This document shows, one piece after another, positions 1-5,342 of a DNA stretch of 8,684 bases. This stretch comes from UBA4416 sp031539425 (GTDB lineage: Bacteria > Bacteroidota > Bacteroidia > B-17B0 > Aurantibacillaceae). Position numbers and translations under genes: made by a program. The notes beneath the pieces are model-generated. The model saw nothing but the letters and a program-made list of their open reading frames with translations, was not told the DNA's origin and searched no databases. How positions within the stretch are numbered: position 1 is the stretch's first letter; each line of letters begins with the position of its first letter. The stretch is from NCBI GenBank assembly GCA_031539425.1, contig JAVKLI010000053.1, positions 1 through 8,684 of the forward strand. The letters run 5' to 3'.

Positions 1-47
1 ATATTTGACTTATTATGGGCTGTCCGCTAAAATTTTTACTTTTACTC

Positions 48-81
48 ATTACTTAACTTTTGTCGTAAAAATTAAAGTAAT
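48..81. repeat. Imperfect hairpin inside the left-edge element
   Basis: The arms 48-61 and 68-81 pair over 14 positions with two mismatches around a 6-base loop (62-67). It is almost pure A/T, so it is weak as an RNA hairpin. It sits between the left inverted end and the stronger hairpin at 85-117. Confidence 0.4.
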
Positions 82-84
82 AAA

Positions 85-117
85 AAAAGGGAGATGGTAG
101 AAATACCGCTCCCTTTT
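85..117 (-). terminator. Rho-independent terminator candidate downstream of the TonB receptor gene
   Basis: A 9-bp outer stem (85-93 with 109-117, core GGGAG/CTCCC) and a 4-bp inner stem (96-99 with 104-107) are closed by a GAAA tetraloop at 100-103, with a small internal loop (AT opposite G). Read on the minus strand, the stem is flanked by a run of seven T (complement of 82-88), some of which pair in the stem. It lies about 60 bases beyond the stop codon of the minus-strand receptor gene, the right place to end that transcript. It may also be part of the inverted-repeat element around it. Confidence 0.6.
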
Positions 118-174
118 AAATTGTTTTATCGGACACTAATATTTTAAAATAATATTTTAAATTCATTAAACATA

Positions 175-2580
175 TTAAAACATAACTTGAAAGAAAAACA
201 CAGGTAATAAATTATCATTTTGATAAACAAATGATTCTTCACCGTTATATGGATTGATGTTTTTATTAAACACATTTTTATTTCTTGTTAAATTCCAACA
301 GTCAATTGAAAATACCATGGTTGTTTTTTCCCCTATTATTTTATAACCGATTCTACAATCCCATCTGAAATAATCAGGTAACTGAATAGAATTTGCTTTA
401 TCATCTTGATATGCAATTATAGAAGGATTTGCTTTAGTAGCAGCTACATTAATTGGTGTAATCCAATTGCCTCCGGCATAATTTATCTTAGTATCTATAA
501 AGAAAATATAATCAACCAAATCATCCGTTTGCCATTTAAATTCTTTACCCATAAAAAATGTTACTTTTTTTTGTAAATTGAAAAAACTATTTCTCCATAT
601 TTTATCACTTCCTGTGTATTGACTATCAAAATATGAAGCAGATAAAAATCCATAAAAACCTTTTATTTTCTTTTGTTCAATCATCATTTCAAGTCCATAT
701 GTTTGGCCCAAACCAGAATTACTAAGCCGACTATATTGATTAAAAAAATAATTAGAACCTGCATTTAAAACTGAATGTGATTTAATTGAATCGTCAGTAG
801 CTATATTATAATGGTAATGGTAATATGTAGAAAGTGAAACATTGAGTTTATCATTTATAATATATTTATAGTTTAAGCCACTTTGGAATGATTTATTCAT
901 ACCTAAATTTTTAATTCTTTCAGCAACATTTAAACCATTATCTTTAGTAAAATAATAATCTAAAGGTTGAATTTGACTATGTAACCCAGAATTTAAACTA
1001 AAGTTATGTTGATTTAAATCATATTCCATACTCAATCGAGGCTCAATATTGTAACTGTTGTTTAATAAAAATGTTTGATAATACACGCCTGTATTAATAG
1101 AAAAATCATCTGTAAAATAGTGCCTATAATTAGTATATTCTTTTAATAAATAGGTAGATTTTGCGCCTTCTAAATATTTAATTTTTGTGTCAAAATTGTA
1201 AGTTATAGCTGGTGTTATATAAGTATTTAAAAATGGTTTAATATACGCGTCCAATTTAAAATCATAATAATCAACACTTGTTCCAAAGCGCAGATCATTT
1301 TTTGAATTGATTTTTAAACTAAAATCATAATTGATATTTAATAGATTGATTTTATAATTAAAATTTAATCGTTCAGAACTAAAATTATTTTGAAAATTTA
1401 TCGTATTAATACCTTGATAAGTATATATAGAATTTGAAATTGAAAATTTTCCATAACTATTTTCTGAAAATTTATAGAAATGGTTCATCCCAAAAAGTAT
1501 TGTTAAATAATCTAAGTTTAATGTTGAAGAGTTTTTGATATTGAATATAGTTGGGGATGAAGTTGTATCTTTAATTTTATATGAACTTGGTCCACCAATA
1601 CCCCAAAACGAAAATTTACCAAATTTTAAAGTTGGTATATTAATTTTGAAAGTAACATCTTGATAAAAAGGAACAATTGCTTTTGTTAAATCAGCATTAA
1701 ATATTCGAGCCATAGCAGCTAAAAATGAATATCTATAACTAATAAAATATGACGCGTTAGATTTTTTTGAAAATGGACCTTCTAAACCAAGTTCAAAACC
1801 ATTCCATGTTGAGCCAAAAACGCATTGAAACTTTTTATTATTTCCATTTTGTAACTCAACATCAACAATGCCGCCTAACGCATTCCCTAAACGACTATCA
1901 AATGAACCAATATTAAAATCATAATTTTTCATATAATTTCCATTTAGCATTGTAACATGCGAACCAATAATACCTAAATTTGAAAAATGTAAAGGTGGTA
2001 ACACGTTTGTGTTTTCTATTTTATAAGCAATGCCCCATGGTGCCATACCTCTTACGGAAATGAGACCTCTATTGTCATCCACACCAGTAACGGAAGGTAA
2101 ATTTTTTAAAAGATTAGAAGGGTCGTTTCGGTTACCTGAATAGTTATGAAGATTTGCAATGTCTATTCTATACTTGTTAGATGTAGTGAGTTTTGATGTA
2201 TTTTCTTCATATAAAACGATAACCTCATCTAATATGATCACTTTTGATTTTAGTTCAATGTCGATATAAAACTCTTTGCCTGATTGAATGCTTTGATTTT
2301 GTAAAAACACCGGTAAATATGATAATTCTTTAATTTCTATATTATATTCATCAATAATAACGCTATCTATTTGAAAATAACCTTCTGCGTTTGATGTTGT
2401 AGTATAACTGTTTTTTTTATTAGATAAAAAAACAGTCGCATTTGGAATTTTACTTAATGATACTTTATCAATAATATTGCCTCTAATCGTTTGAAACTTA
2501 TTATAAGATTGAGCCTTTATGTTACAAGCAGTAAAAAATAAAACAATAAAGAAGATTTTTTGAATGGATGTTGTAATCAT
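175..2580 (-). CDS. TonB-dependent outer-membrane receptor with carboxypeptidase-regulatory-like N-terminal domain
   Basis: This is probably a gated outer-membrane channel that imports a ligand using TonB energy; the ligand is not identifiable. Residues 1-24 are a signal peptide (charged start, hydrophobic 9-17, then IKAQ). Residues 31-112 look like a carboxypeptidase-regulatory-like beta domain (TIRGNIIDKV, then NAEGYFQI). The LDEVIV segment at 117-122 resembles the junction preceding the plug in SusC/RagA-like receptors. The plug spans roughly 140-245, with LLKNLPSV, ISVRGM and GNALGGIVDVEL. The rest is a beta-barrel rich in alternating aromatic strands, ending in Phe as expected for BAM-assembled barrels. 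At 801 residues it appears complete and intact. No SusD-like lipoprotein or other receptor component lies next to it, so it is either a lone transporter or a partner of genes outside the window. Cys19 in FFTAC weakly resembles a lipobox; ordinary cleavage after KA or KAQ is more likely. Confidence 0.88.
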   Translation of the reverse strand: MITTSIQKIFFIVLFFTACNIKAQSYNKFQTIRGNIIDKVSLSKIPNATVFLSNKKNSYTTTSNAEGYFQIDSVIIDEYNIEIKELSYLPVFLQNQSIQSGKEFYIDIELKSKVIILDEVIVLYEENTSKLTTSNKYRIDIANLHNYSGNRNDPSNLLKNLPSVTGVDDNRGLISVRGMAPWGIAYKIENTNVLPPLHFSNLGIIGSHVTMLNGNYMKNYDFNIGSFDSRLGNALGGIVDVELQNGNNKKFQCVFGSTWNGFELGLEGPFSKKSNASYFISYRYSFLAAMARIFNADLTKAIVPFYQDVTFKINIPTLKFGKFSFWGIGGPSSYKIKDTTSSPTIFNIKNSSTLNLDYLTILFGMNHFYKFSENSYGKFSISNSIYTYQGINTINFQNNFSSERLNFNYKINLLNINYDFSLKINSKNDLRFGTSVDYYDFKLDAYIKPFLNTYITPAITYNFDTKIKYLEGAKSTYLLKEYTNYRHYFTDDFSINTGVYYQTFLLNNSYNIEPRLSMEYDLNQHNFSLNSGLHSQIQPLDYYFTKDNGLNVAERIKNLGMNKSFQSGLNYKYIINDKLNVSLSTYYHYHYNIATDDSIKSHSVLNAGSNYFFNQYSRLSNSGLGQTYGLEMMIEQKKIKGFYGFLSASYFDSQYTGSDKIWRNSFFNLQKKVTFFMGKEFKWQTDDLVDYIFFIDTKINYAGGNWITPINVAATKANPSIIAYQDDKANSIQLPDYFRWDCRIGYKIIGEKTTMVFSIDCWNLTRNKNVFNKNINPYNGEESFVYQNDNLLPVFFFQVMF

Positions 2581-2904
2581 TATTTTAATCTAAGTTTAAT
2601 ATAGTTCTTAAATCCGCCTTTTTTATACCCTATAGTTAATGGTTTACTTCTTACTATATTCATTTGTCAAATTTAACAACATAAGTTTAAAATTCATTTT
2701 TTTGCGAGTCATATATAGTTACACAGCATGACGCTCAACAGTTCAGGGTACTTGCTGAATTAATAAATGAAACGCCAAACCGATGCATAAAATTAGAAAC
2801 TAAAAGTAGCGCACGCAACAATGTTTCGTAAAGCTCAAAAGATTGTGTTTTGTATATCTATTTGCACCTATCAAAAGTTACATTTATTAGTTGAATCTAA
2901 GAAA

Positions 2905-2912
2905 CAAAAGTA
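2905..2912 (-). promoter_or_regulatory. Candidate Bacteroidetes -7 box reading toward the TonB receptor gene
   Basis: Read on the minus strand this is TACTTTTG, an exact match to the TAnnTTTG consensus. No TTG is present at the expected -33 spacing. If used, it would give the receptor mRNA a leader of roughly 320 bases. A second exact box, TAAATTTG at 2668-2675, would give a leader of roughly 80 bases. I cannot choose between them. Confidence 0.25.
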
Positions 2913-3008
2913 GATTTGATTTGGCTATTATAAAAAATGGGCATTTGAGTATTTAAAATTAACCACAAATAAATTTACGCTATAAACGTATGGTACCAAA
3001 AAAAAATA

Positions 3009-3016
3009 TACATTTG
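3009..3016 (+). promoter_or_regulatory. Probable -7 promoter box of the tRNA-Gly/tRNA-Leu unit
   Basis: TACATTTG, followed by CA, matches the Bacteroidetes TAnnTTTG(C) element exactly and lies 42 bases upstream of tRNA-Gly. The -33 region near 2988-2993 has only a weak match to TTG. Position and match make this the best promoter candidate for the tRNA unit. Confidence 0.5.
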
Positions 3017-3058
3017 CAACCCTACAAATAAAAAGTTCTTTGTAATAACATATTTTAA

Positions 3059-3131
3059 GCGAAAGTAGCTCAGTTGGTAGAGCGTAACCTTGCCAAGGTT
3101 AAGGTCGCGGGTTCGAGACCCGTCTTTCGCT
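3059..3131 (+). tRNA. tRNA-Gly (anticodon GCC)
   Basis: The full cloverleaf can be drawn. The acceptor stem GCGAAAG (3059-3065) pairs with CTTTCGC (3124-3130), followed by discriminator T at 3131. The D arm contains the AGCTCAGTTGGTAGAGC pattern. The anticodon stem taacc/ggtta (3085-3089 with 3097-3101) presents GCC at 3092-3094. The T arm carries GGTTCGAGACC. The 3' CCA is not encoded and must be added after transcription. It is cotranscribed with the tRNA-Leu 22 bases downstream. Confidence 0.97.
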
Positions 3132-3133
3132 CA

Positions 3134-3153
3134 AAAAGATGATTTTATCTTTT
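3134..3153 (+). repeat. Small hairpin filling the spacer between the two tRNAs
   Basis: AAAAGAT (3134-3140) and ATCTTTT (3147-3153) form a perfect 7-bp stem with a 6-base loop, ending at the base just before tRNA-Leu. It occupies nearly all of the 22-base spacer. It could guide processing of the dicistronic tRNA precursor or act as a weak attenuator; it could also be chance in A/T-rich DNA. Confidence 0.35.
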
Positions 3154-3237
3154 GCCCCGGTGGTGGAATTGGTAGACACGCAGGACTTAAAATCCTGTGA
3201 CGGCAACGTTGTACGGGTTCAAGTCCCGTCTGGGGTA
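3154..3237 (+). tRNA. tRNA-Leu (anticodon TAA)
   Basis: This is a class II tRNA of 84 bases. The acceptor stem GCCCCGG (3154-3160) pairs with CTGGGGT (3230-3236) with two G-T wobbles, and the discriminator base is A at 3237. The anticodon stem cagga/tcctg (3181-3185 with 3193-3197) encloses the loop CTTAAAA, giving anticodon TAA at 3188-3190, which reads UUA. The variable arm (3198-3212) is long, as required for leucine. The T stem acggg/cccgt surrounds TTCAAGT. CCA is not encoded. Confidence 0.97.
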
Positions 3238-3238
3238 C

Positions 3239-3280
3239 AATCAAAGTTTTGTTTTTAGTTTTAAAAACAAAACTTTGATT
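3239..3280 (+). terminator. Strong rho-independent terminator of the tRNA unit
   Basis: A perfect 18-bp inverted repeat (3239-3256 with 3263-3280) surrounds a 6-base loop (AGTTTT) and is followed by more T (3281-3283). It begins two bases after the 3' end of tRNA-Leu, so it fits termination of the plus-strand tRNA transcript. The stem is A/T-rich but long. On the minus strand the hairpin is not followed by a T run, so it is a poorer terminator for pyrE. Confidence 0.8.
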
Positions 3281-3316
3281 TTTAAATTTATTATTAATAA
3301 CAATGGTATTATATAA

Positions 3317-3358
3317 AGCCAACACTCAATTTAAACACTTTTAAAATAGATTGAGGCT
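3317..3358 (-). terminator. Weak hairpin downstream of pyrE
   Basis: CTCAAT (3325-3330) pairs with ATTGAG (3350-3355), and the outer AGC/GCT (3317-3319 with 3356-3358) can extend the stem across a bulge. It lies about 70 bases beyond the pyrE stop codon on the minus strand. The loop is long and there is no clear T run, so a role in ending pyrE transcription is only a possibility. Confidence 0.2.
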
Positions 3359-3425
3359 ATAAATAATATAATATTGTTACAGAAAATATTTAAAAGAATC
3401 CGAATAATTTAATGGCATTTAACTT

Positions 3426-4073
3426 TTATTTTCCCCACGCTGAGGGGTTTTTACGCCACTCCTGCAAGTTAGATAAATCGCTGCTACTAACATAATTTTT
3501 TTCTATTGCTACTTCTACTAAAGTACTATAACTACATAAAGATAAGGTTTTGCAATTTATTTCATGCAAATTTTCAATTGCTATGTCAAATTCATAGTTA
3601 AAAATAGACATCATTCCTAATACCTTACAATCTATTAATTTTAATGCGTCAATAGCGTTTATACTGCTTTTTGCTGTAGATATTAAATCTTCAATAACCA
3701 TAATGTTTTTAAAATGCTGCAAATCTCCTTCAATTTGATTGCTTAGCCCATGTTTTTTAGGTTCGCTCTTAACATATATAAAGGGTAAATTTATGTTTTG
3801 TGCTAAAATCATACCGTGGGCAATTCCTCCAGTAGCAACTCCAGCAATTATTTCGGGGGTTTCAAAATAGCTTTTTAGGACAACTTCAAAAGCCTTAGCA
3901 ATACAATTTCTCACTTCAGGGTATGATAAAGTTTTTCTGTTATCGCAATAAATGGGCGATTTCCAGCCACTGGCCCATGTGTAAGGGTTTTTAGGGTTTA
4001 ACTGTACCGCTTTAATTTTTAGTAAATATTCTGCTATTTTGCGTGTATATTCGTTTTTAATATTATGTATCAT
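3426..4073 (-). CDS. pyrE: Orotate phosphoribosyltransferase
   Basis: This enzyme transfers the phosphoribosyl group of PRPP to orotate to make OMP, the fifth step of de novo pyrimidine synthesis, in the cytosol. The N-terminal orotate-binding region is at about 31-53 (WASGWKSPIYCDNR). GVATGGIAHG at 78-87 follows the family pattern. The flexible catalytic loop KSEPKKHGLSNQIEG is at 102-116. The PRPP-binding motif IMVIEDLISTAKSS is at 124-137, where the acidic pair E128-D129 is intact but position 134 is Ala rather than the usual Gly. The C-terminal WRKNPSAW resembles Bacteroidetes homologues. The length of 215 residues is normal. It is transcribed away from the Nudix gene, with a 44-base shared upstream region. 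Confidence 0.95.
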   Translation of the reverse strand: MIHNIKNEYTRKIAEYLLKIKAVQLNPKNPYTWASGWKSPIYCDNRKTLSYPEVRNCIAKAFEVVLKSYFETPEIIAGVATGGIAHGMILAQNINLPFIYVKSEPKKHGLSNQIEGDLQHFKNIMVIEDLISTAKSSINAIDALKLIDCKVLGMMSIFNYEFDIAIENLHEINCKTLSLCSYSTLVEVAIEKNYVSSSDLSNLQEWRKNPSAWGK

Positions 4074-4117
4074 ATATTACAAAAATAAAAGAAAACTAAA
4101 ATCAAATTTTAATATTA
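4074..4117. promoter_or_regulatory. Divergent promoter region between pyrE and the Nudix gene
   Basis: Only 44 bases separate the two start codons, so both promoters must overlap here or extend into the coding regions. On the minus strand TATTTTTG (4080-4087) matches the TAnnTTTG box but lies only about seven bases from the pyrE ATG, implying a nearly leaderless mRNA. The TTG-like partner (CAA at 4103-4105 on the plus strand) is spaced 15 bases away, shorter than the usual 19 or so. No plus-strand box matches. Neither gene has a purine-rich ribosome-binding site of classical type. Confidence 0.35.
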
Positions 4118-4732
4118 ATGAACACCACTCTTTTTTATTTAGATAAACAAATTGAAATTATTTTGTTAAATACTGTAAAAGAAAGTTGCACGGAATTACC
4201 TGTAAATATTGATTTTTTAGAAAAAAAACAGGTTAAATTATTAATTGAAAATTTTATCAATCATTCTGTTCACAAAATTTTATTGATATCTACAGCTCAT
4301 GTTGATATTGCTATAGATAAAATTAACAAATCATTTAAAGTTATTTATGCCGCTGGAGGGCTCATCCAACAGGCTAGTAATTTTTTATTTATTAAAAGAA
4401 TGGGTAAATGGGATTTACCAAAAGGTAAATTAGATGAAGATGAAACCATAACAACGGCAGCTATTAGAGAATGTGAAGAAGAATGTGGTGTTAAAAATTT
4501 AACGATAATTCAACAGCTTTCCCCTACGTATCATTTTTACTTTTTAAAGCACAAGTTAACTTTAAAAAAAACCTTTTGGTACTTAATGCAAACCAATTAT
4601 ACAGGCTTATTAACCCCACAATTAGAAGAAAAAATAGAAGAGGTAAAATGGATCGCTAAAAAGGATATTGAAATTCAAATTTTTGCAAACACCTACCCTG
4701 CAATTCAGCACATGTTTAAAGTAATGGATTAG
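4118..4732 (+). CDS. Nudix hydrolase with an N-terminal extension
   Basis: This is a predicted cytosolic pyrophosphohydrolase acting on a nucleoside diphosphate linked to another moiety; the substrate is not predictable. The Nudix box is complete at residues 103-125: Gly103, five residues, Glu109, seven residues, then RE-C-E-EE-C-GV, matching GX5EX7REUXEEXGU with the metal-binding glutamates present. WDLPKGK just before it is typical of the fold. Residues 75-92 (VIYAAGGLIQQASNFLFI) form the first strands of the Nudix domain. Residues 1-70 are an extra segment that I do not recognise; many stand-alone Nudix proteins lack it. The gene is divergent from pyrE, and its stop codon interlocks with that of the gene on the opposite strand. 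Confidence 0.9.
   Translation: MNTTLFYLDKQIEIILLNTVKESCTELPVNIDFLEKKQVKLLIENFINHSVHKILLISTAHVDIAIDKINKSFKVIYAAGGLIQQASNFLFIKRMGKWDLPKGKLDEDETITTAAIRECEEECGVKNLTIIQQLSPTYHFYFLKHKLTLKKTFWYLMQTNYTGLLTPQLEEKIEEVKWIAKKDIEIQIFANTYPAIQHMFKVMD
4729..4732. other. Interlocked convergent stop codons
   Basis: The four bases TTAG contain the TAG stop of the plus-strand Nudix gene (4730-4732) and, on the complementary strand, the TAA stop of the hexapeptide gene (4731-4729). The two coding regions therefore meet with no spacer. No clear terminator hairpin can be seen outside the coding sequence, so transcripts probably run into each other's genes. Confidence 0.9.
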
Positions 4733-5340
4733 CAGTTTGTTATTTTTTTTGTTTTAAAAAAAGTTTTGTAATTCACTTCTTGTTCTGGAACAAAAGCTGA
4801 AGGTCTTCTTAGTGGCTCACAGGGCTTGAGAGATTTCATACAATCGTTAGGAAGTTTTTGATACAATTCTGTTCCTTTTGTTTTCCAGGCAATCATATCA
4901 TCTGTTGCCTTTTTAATCGCTTTGGCGGGGTTACCTACTATTATTTGTTGATTGGTAAATTCGCTATTTGCAGGCACAAAACTTAAGGCACCTACTATGC
5001 AATTATCGCCAATAACAACATCATCCATAATCACGGCATTCATACCAATTAAAACGTTTTTACCAATAGTAGCGCCATGTATAATAGCGCCATGGCCAAT
5101 ATGGGCATTTTCTTTTAGTATTACTGTAGTGCCTGGAAACATATGGATAGTGCAGTTTTCCTGCACATTACACCCATCTTCTATTATAATTTTTCCCCAA
5201 TCGCCCCTAATTACAGCACTTGGGCCGACATACACGTTTTTGCCAATTATCACATTTCCAATAACTGTAGCGTTTGGGTGCACAAATGCACTTTTGTGTA
5301 CCACTGGTTTTATACCATTAAATTCAAAAAAATTTGTCAT
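4729..5340 (-). CDS. Gamma-carbonic-anhydrase/PaaY-like hexapeptide-repeat protein
   Basis: This is a left-handed beta-helix protein, expected to be a trimer with a metal site between subunits. Hexapeptide repeats run from about 18 to 125 (HPNATVIGNVIIG, then GATIGKNVLIGMNAVI). The gamma-class hallmarks are present: IRGDW at 44-48, Gln60, and likely metal ligands His66, His83 and His88 in IGHGAIIHG, with the family spacing of five between the last two. The C-terminal helix region, about 146-180 (AWKTKGTELYQKLP, LKPCEPLRRP), resembles PaaY-type proteins, some of which act as carbonic anhydrases or thioesterases. Database names such as acetyltransferase should not be trusted. It is the second gene of an operon with mpl, whose stop overlaps this start by one base. 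No phenylacetate genes are nearby, so a catabolic role has no support here. Confidence 0.87.
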   Translation of the reverse strand: MTNFFEFNGIKPVVHKSAFVHPNATVIGNVIIGKNVYVGPSAVIRGDWGKIIIEDGCNVQENCTIHMFPGTTVILKENAHIGHGAIIHGATIGKNVLIGMNAVIMDDVVIGDNCIVGALSFVPANSEFTNQQIIVGNPAKAIKKATDDMIAWKTKGTELYQKLPNDCMKSLKPCEPLRRPSAFVPEQEVNYKTFFKTKKITNC

Positions 5341-5342
5341 TA
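5338..5342 (-). promoter_or_regulatory. TAATG stop-start overlap coupling mpl to the hexapeptide gene
   Basis: On the minus strand the mpl stop TAA (5342-5340) and the next ATG (5340-5338) share one A. This arrangement favours translational coupling by ribosome re-initiation and fixes the start of the downstream gene with good confidence. Confidence 0.85.

Larger units (their letters stand above)
21..135. mobile_element. Possible MITE or insertion-sequence remnant bounded by 12-base inverted ends
   Basis: The left end TGTCCGCTAAAA (21-32) and the right end TTTTATCGGACA (124-135) are inverted copies that agree at 11 of 12 bases. The 115-base interval has no coding capacity. It holds two hairpins in tandem, at 48-81 and 85-117. 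Short terminal inverted repeats around a structured non-coding core are typical of MITEs or of internally deleted insertion sequences. I find no convincing target-site duplication in the flanks (gggc to the left, ctaat to the right). The element could instead be the end of a larger insertion sequence lying mostly to the left of the window. No transposase is visible. Confidence 0.4.
2581..3058. other. Gene-free region between the TonB receptor and the tRNA pair
   Basis: No ORF of useful length is present on either strand. The segment 2721-2830 is visibly less AT-rich than its surroundings (about 39% G+C by hand count) and looks unlike the A/T-rich spacer elsewhere, which may mean a decayed gene or transferred scrap; I recognise nothing in it. 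The left part should contain the promoter of the minus-strand receptor gene. Two TAnnTTTG-like boxes fit on that strand, at 2668-2675 (TAAATTTG) and 2905-2912 (TACTTTTG). The right part holds the tRNA promoter candidate. TGGTACCA at 2991-2998 is a perfect 8-base palindrome of unknown meaning. Confidence 0.6.

Noticed and set aside
138..161. Tandem AATATTTTAAA (138-148 and 151-161) and the palindrome TATTTTAAAATA (140-151)
   Set aside because: Low-complexity A/T sequence next to a stop codon; no link to a known site and easily produced by chance in this composition.
2851..2865. Plus-strand TCTATTTG as a promoter box
   Set aside because: It departs from TAnnTTTG at the second position, has no good -33 partner, and has no gene placed to use it before the better box at 3009-3016.
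3131..3325. Minus-strand ORF of 64 codons
   Set aside because: It lies across tRNA-Leu and its terminator; the LEPVQRCRHRILSPACLPIPP part is simply the reverse complement of the tRNA read as protein, a familiar false gene.
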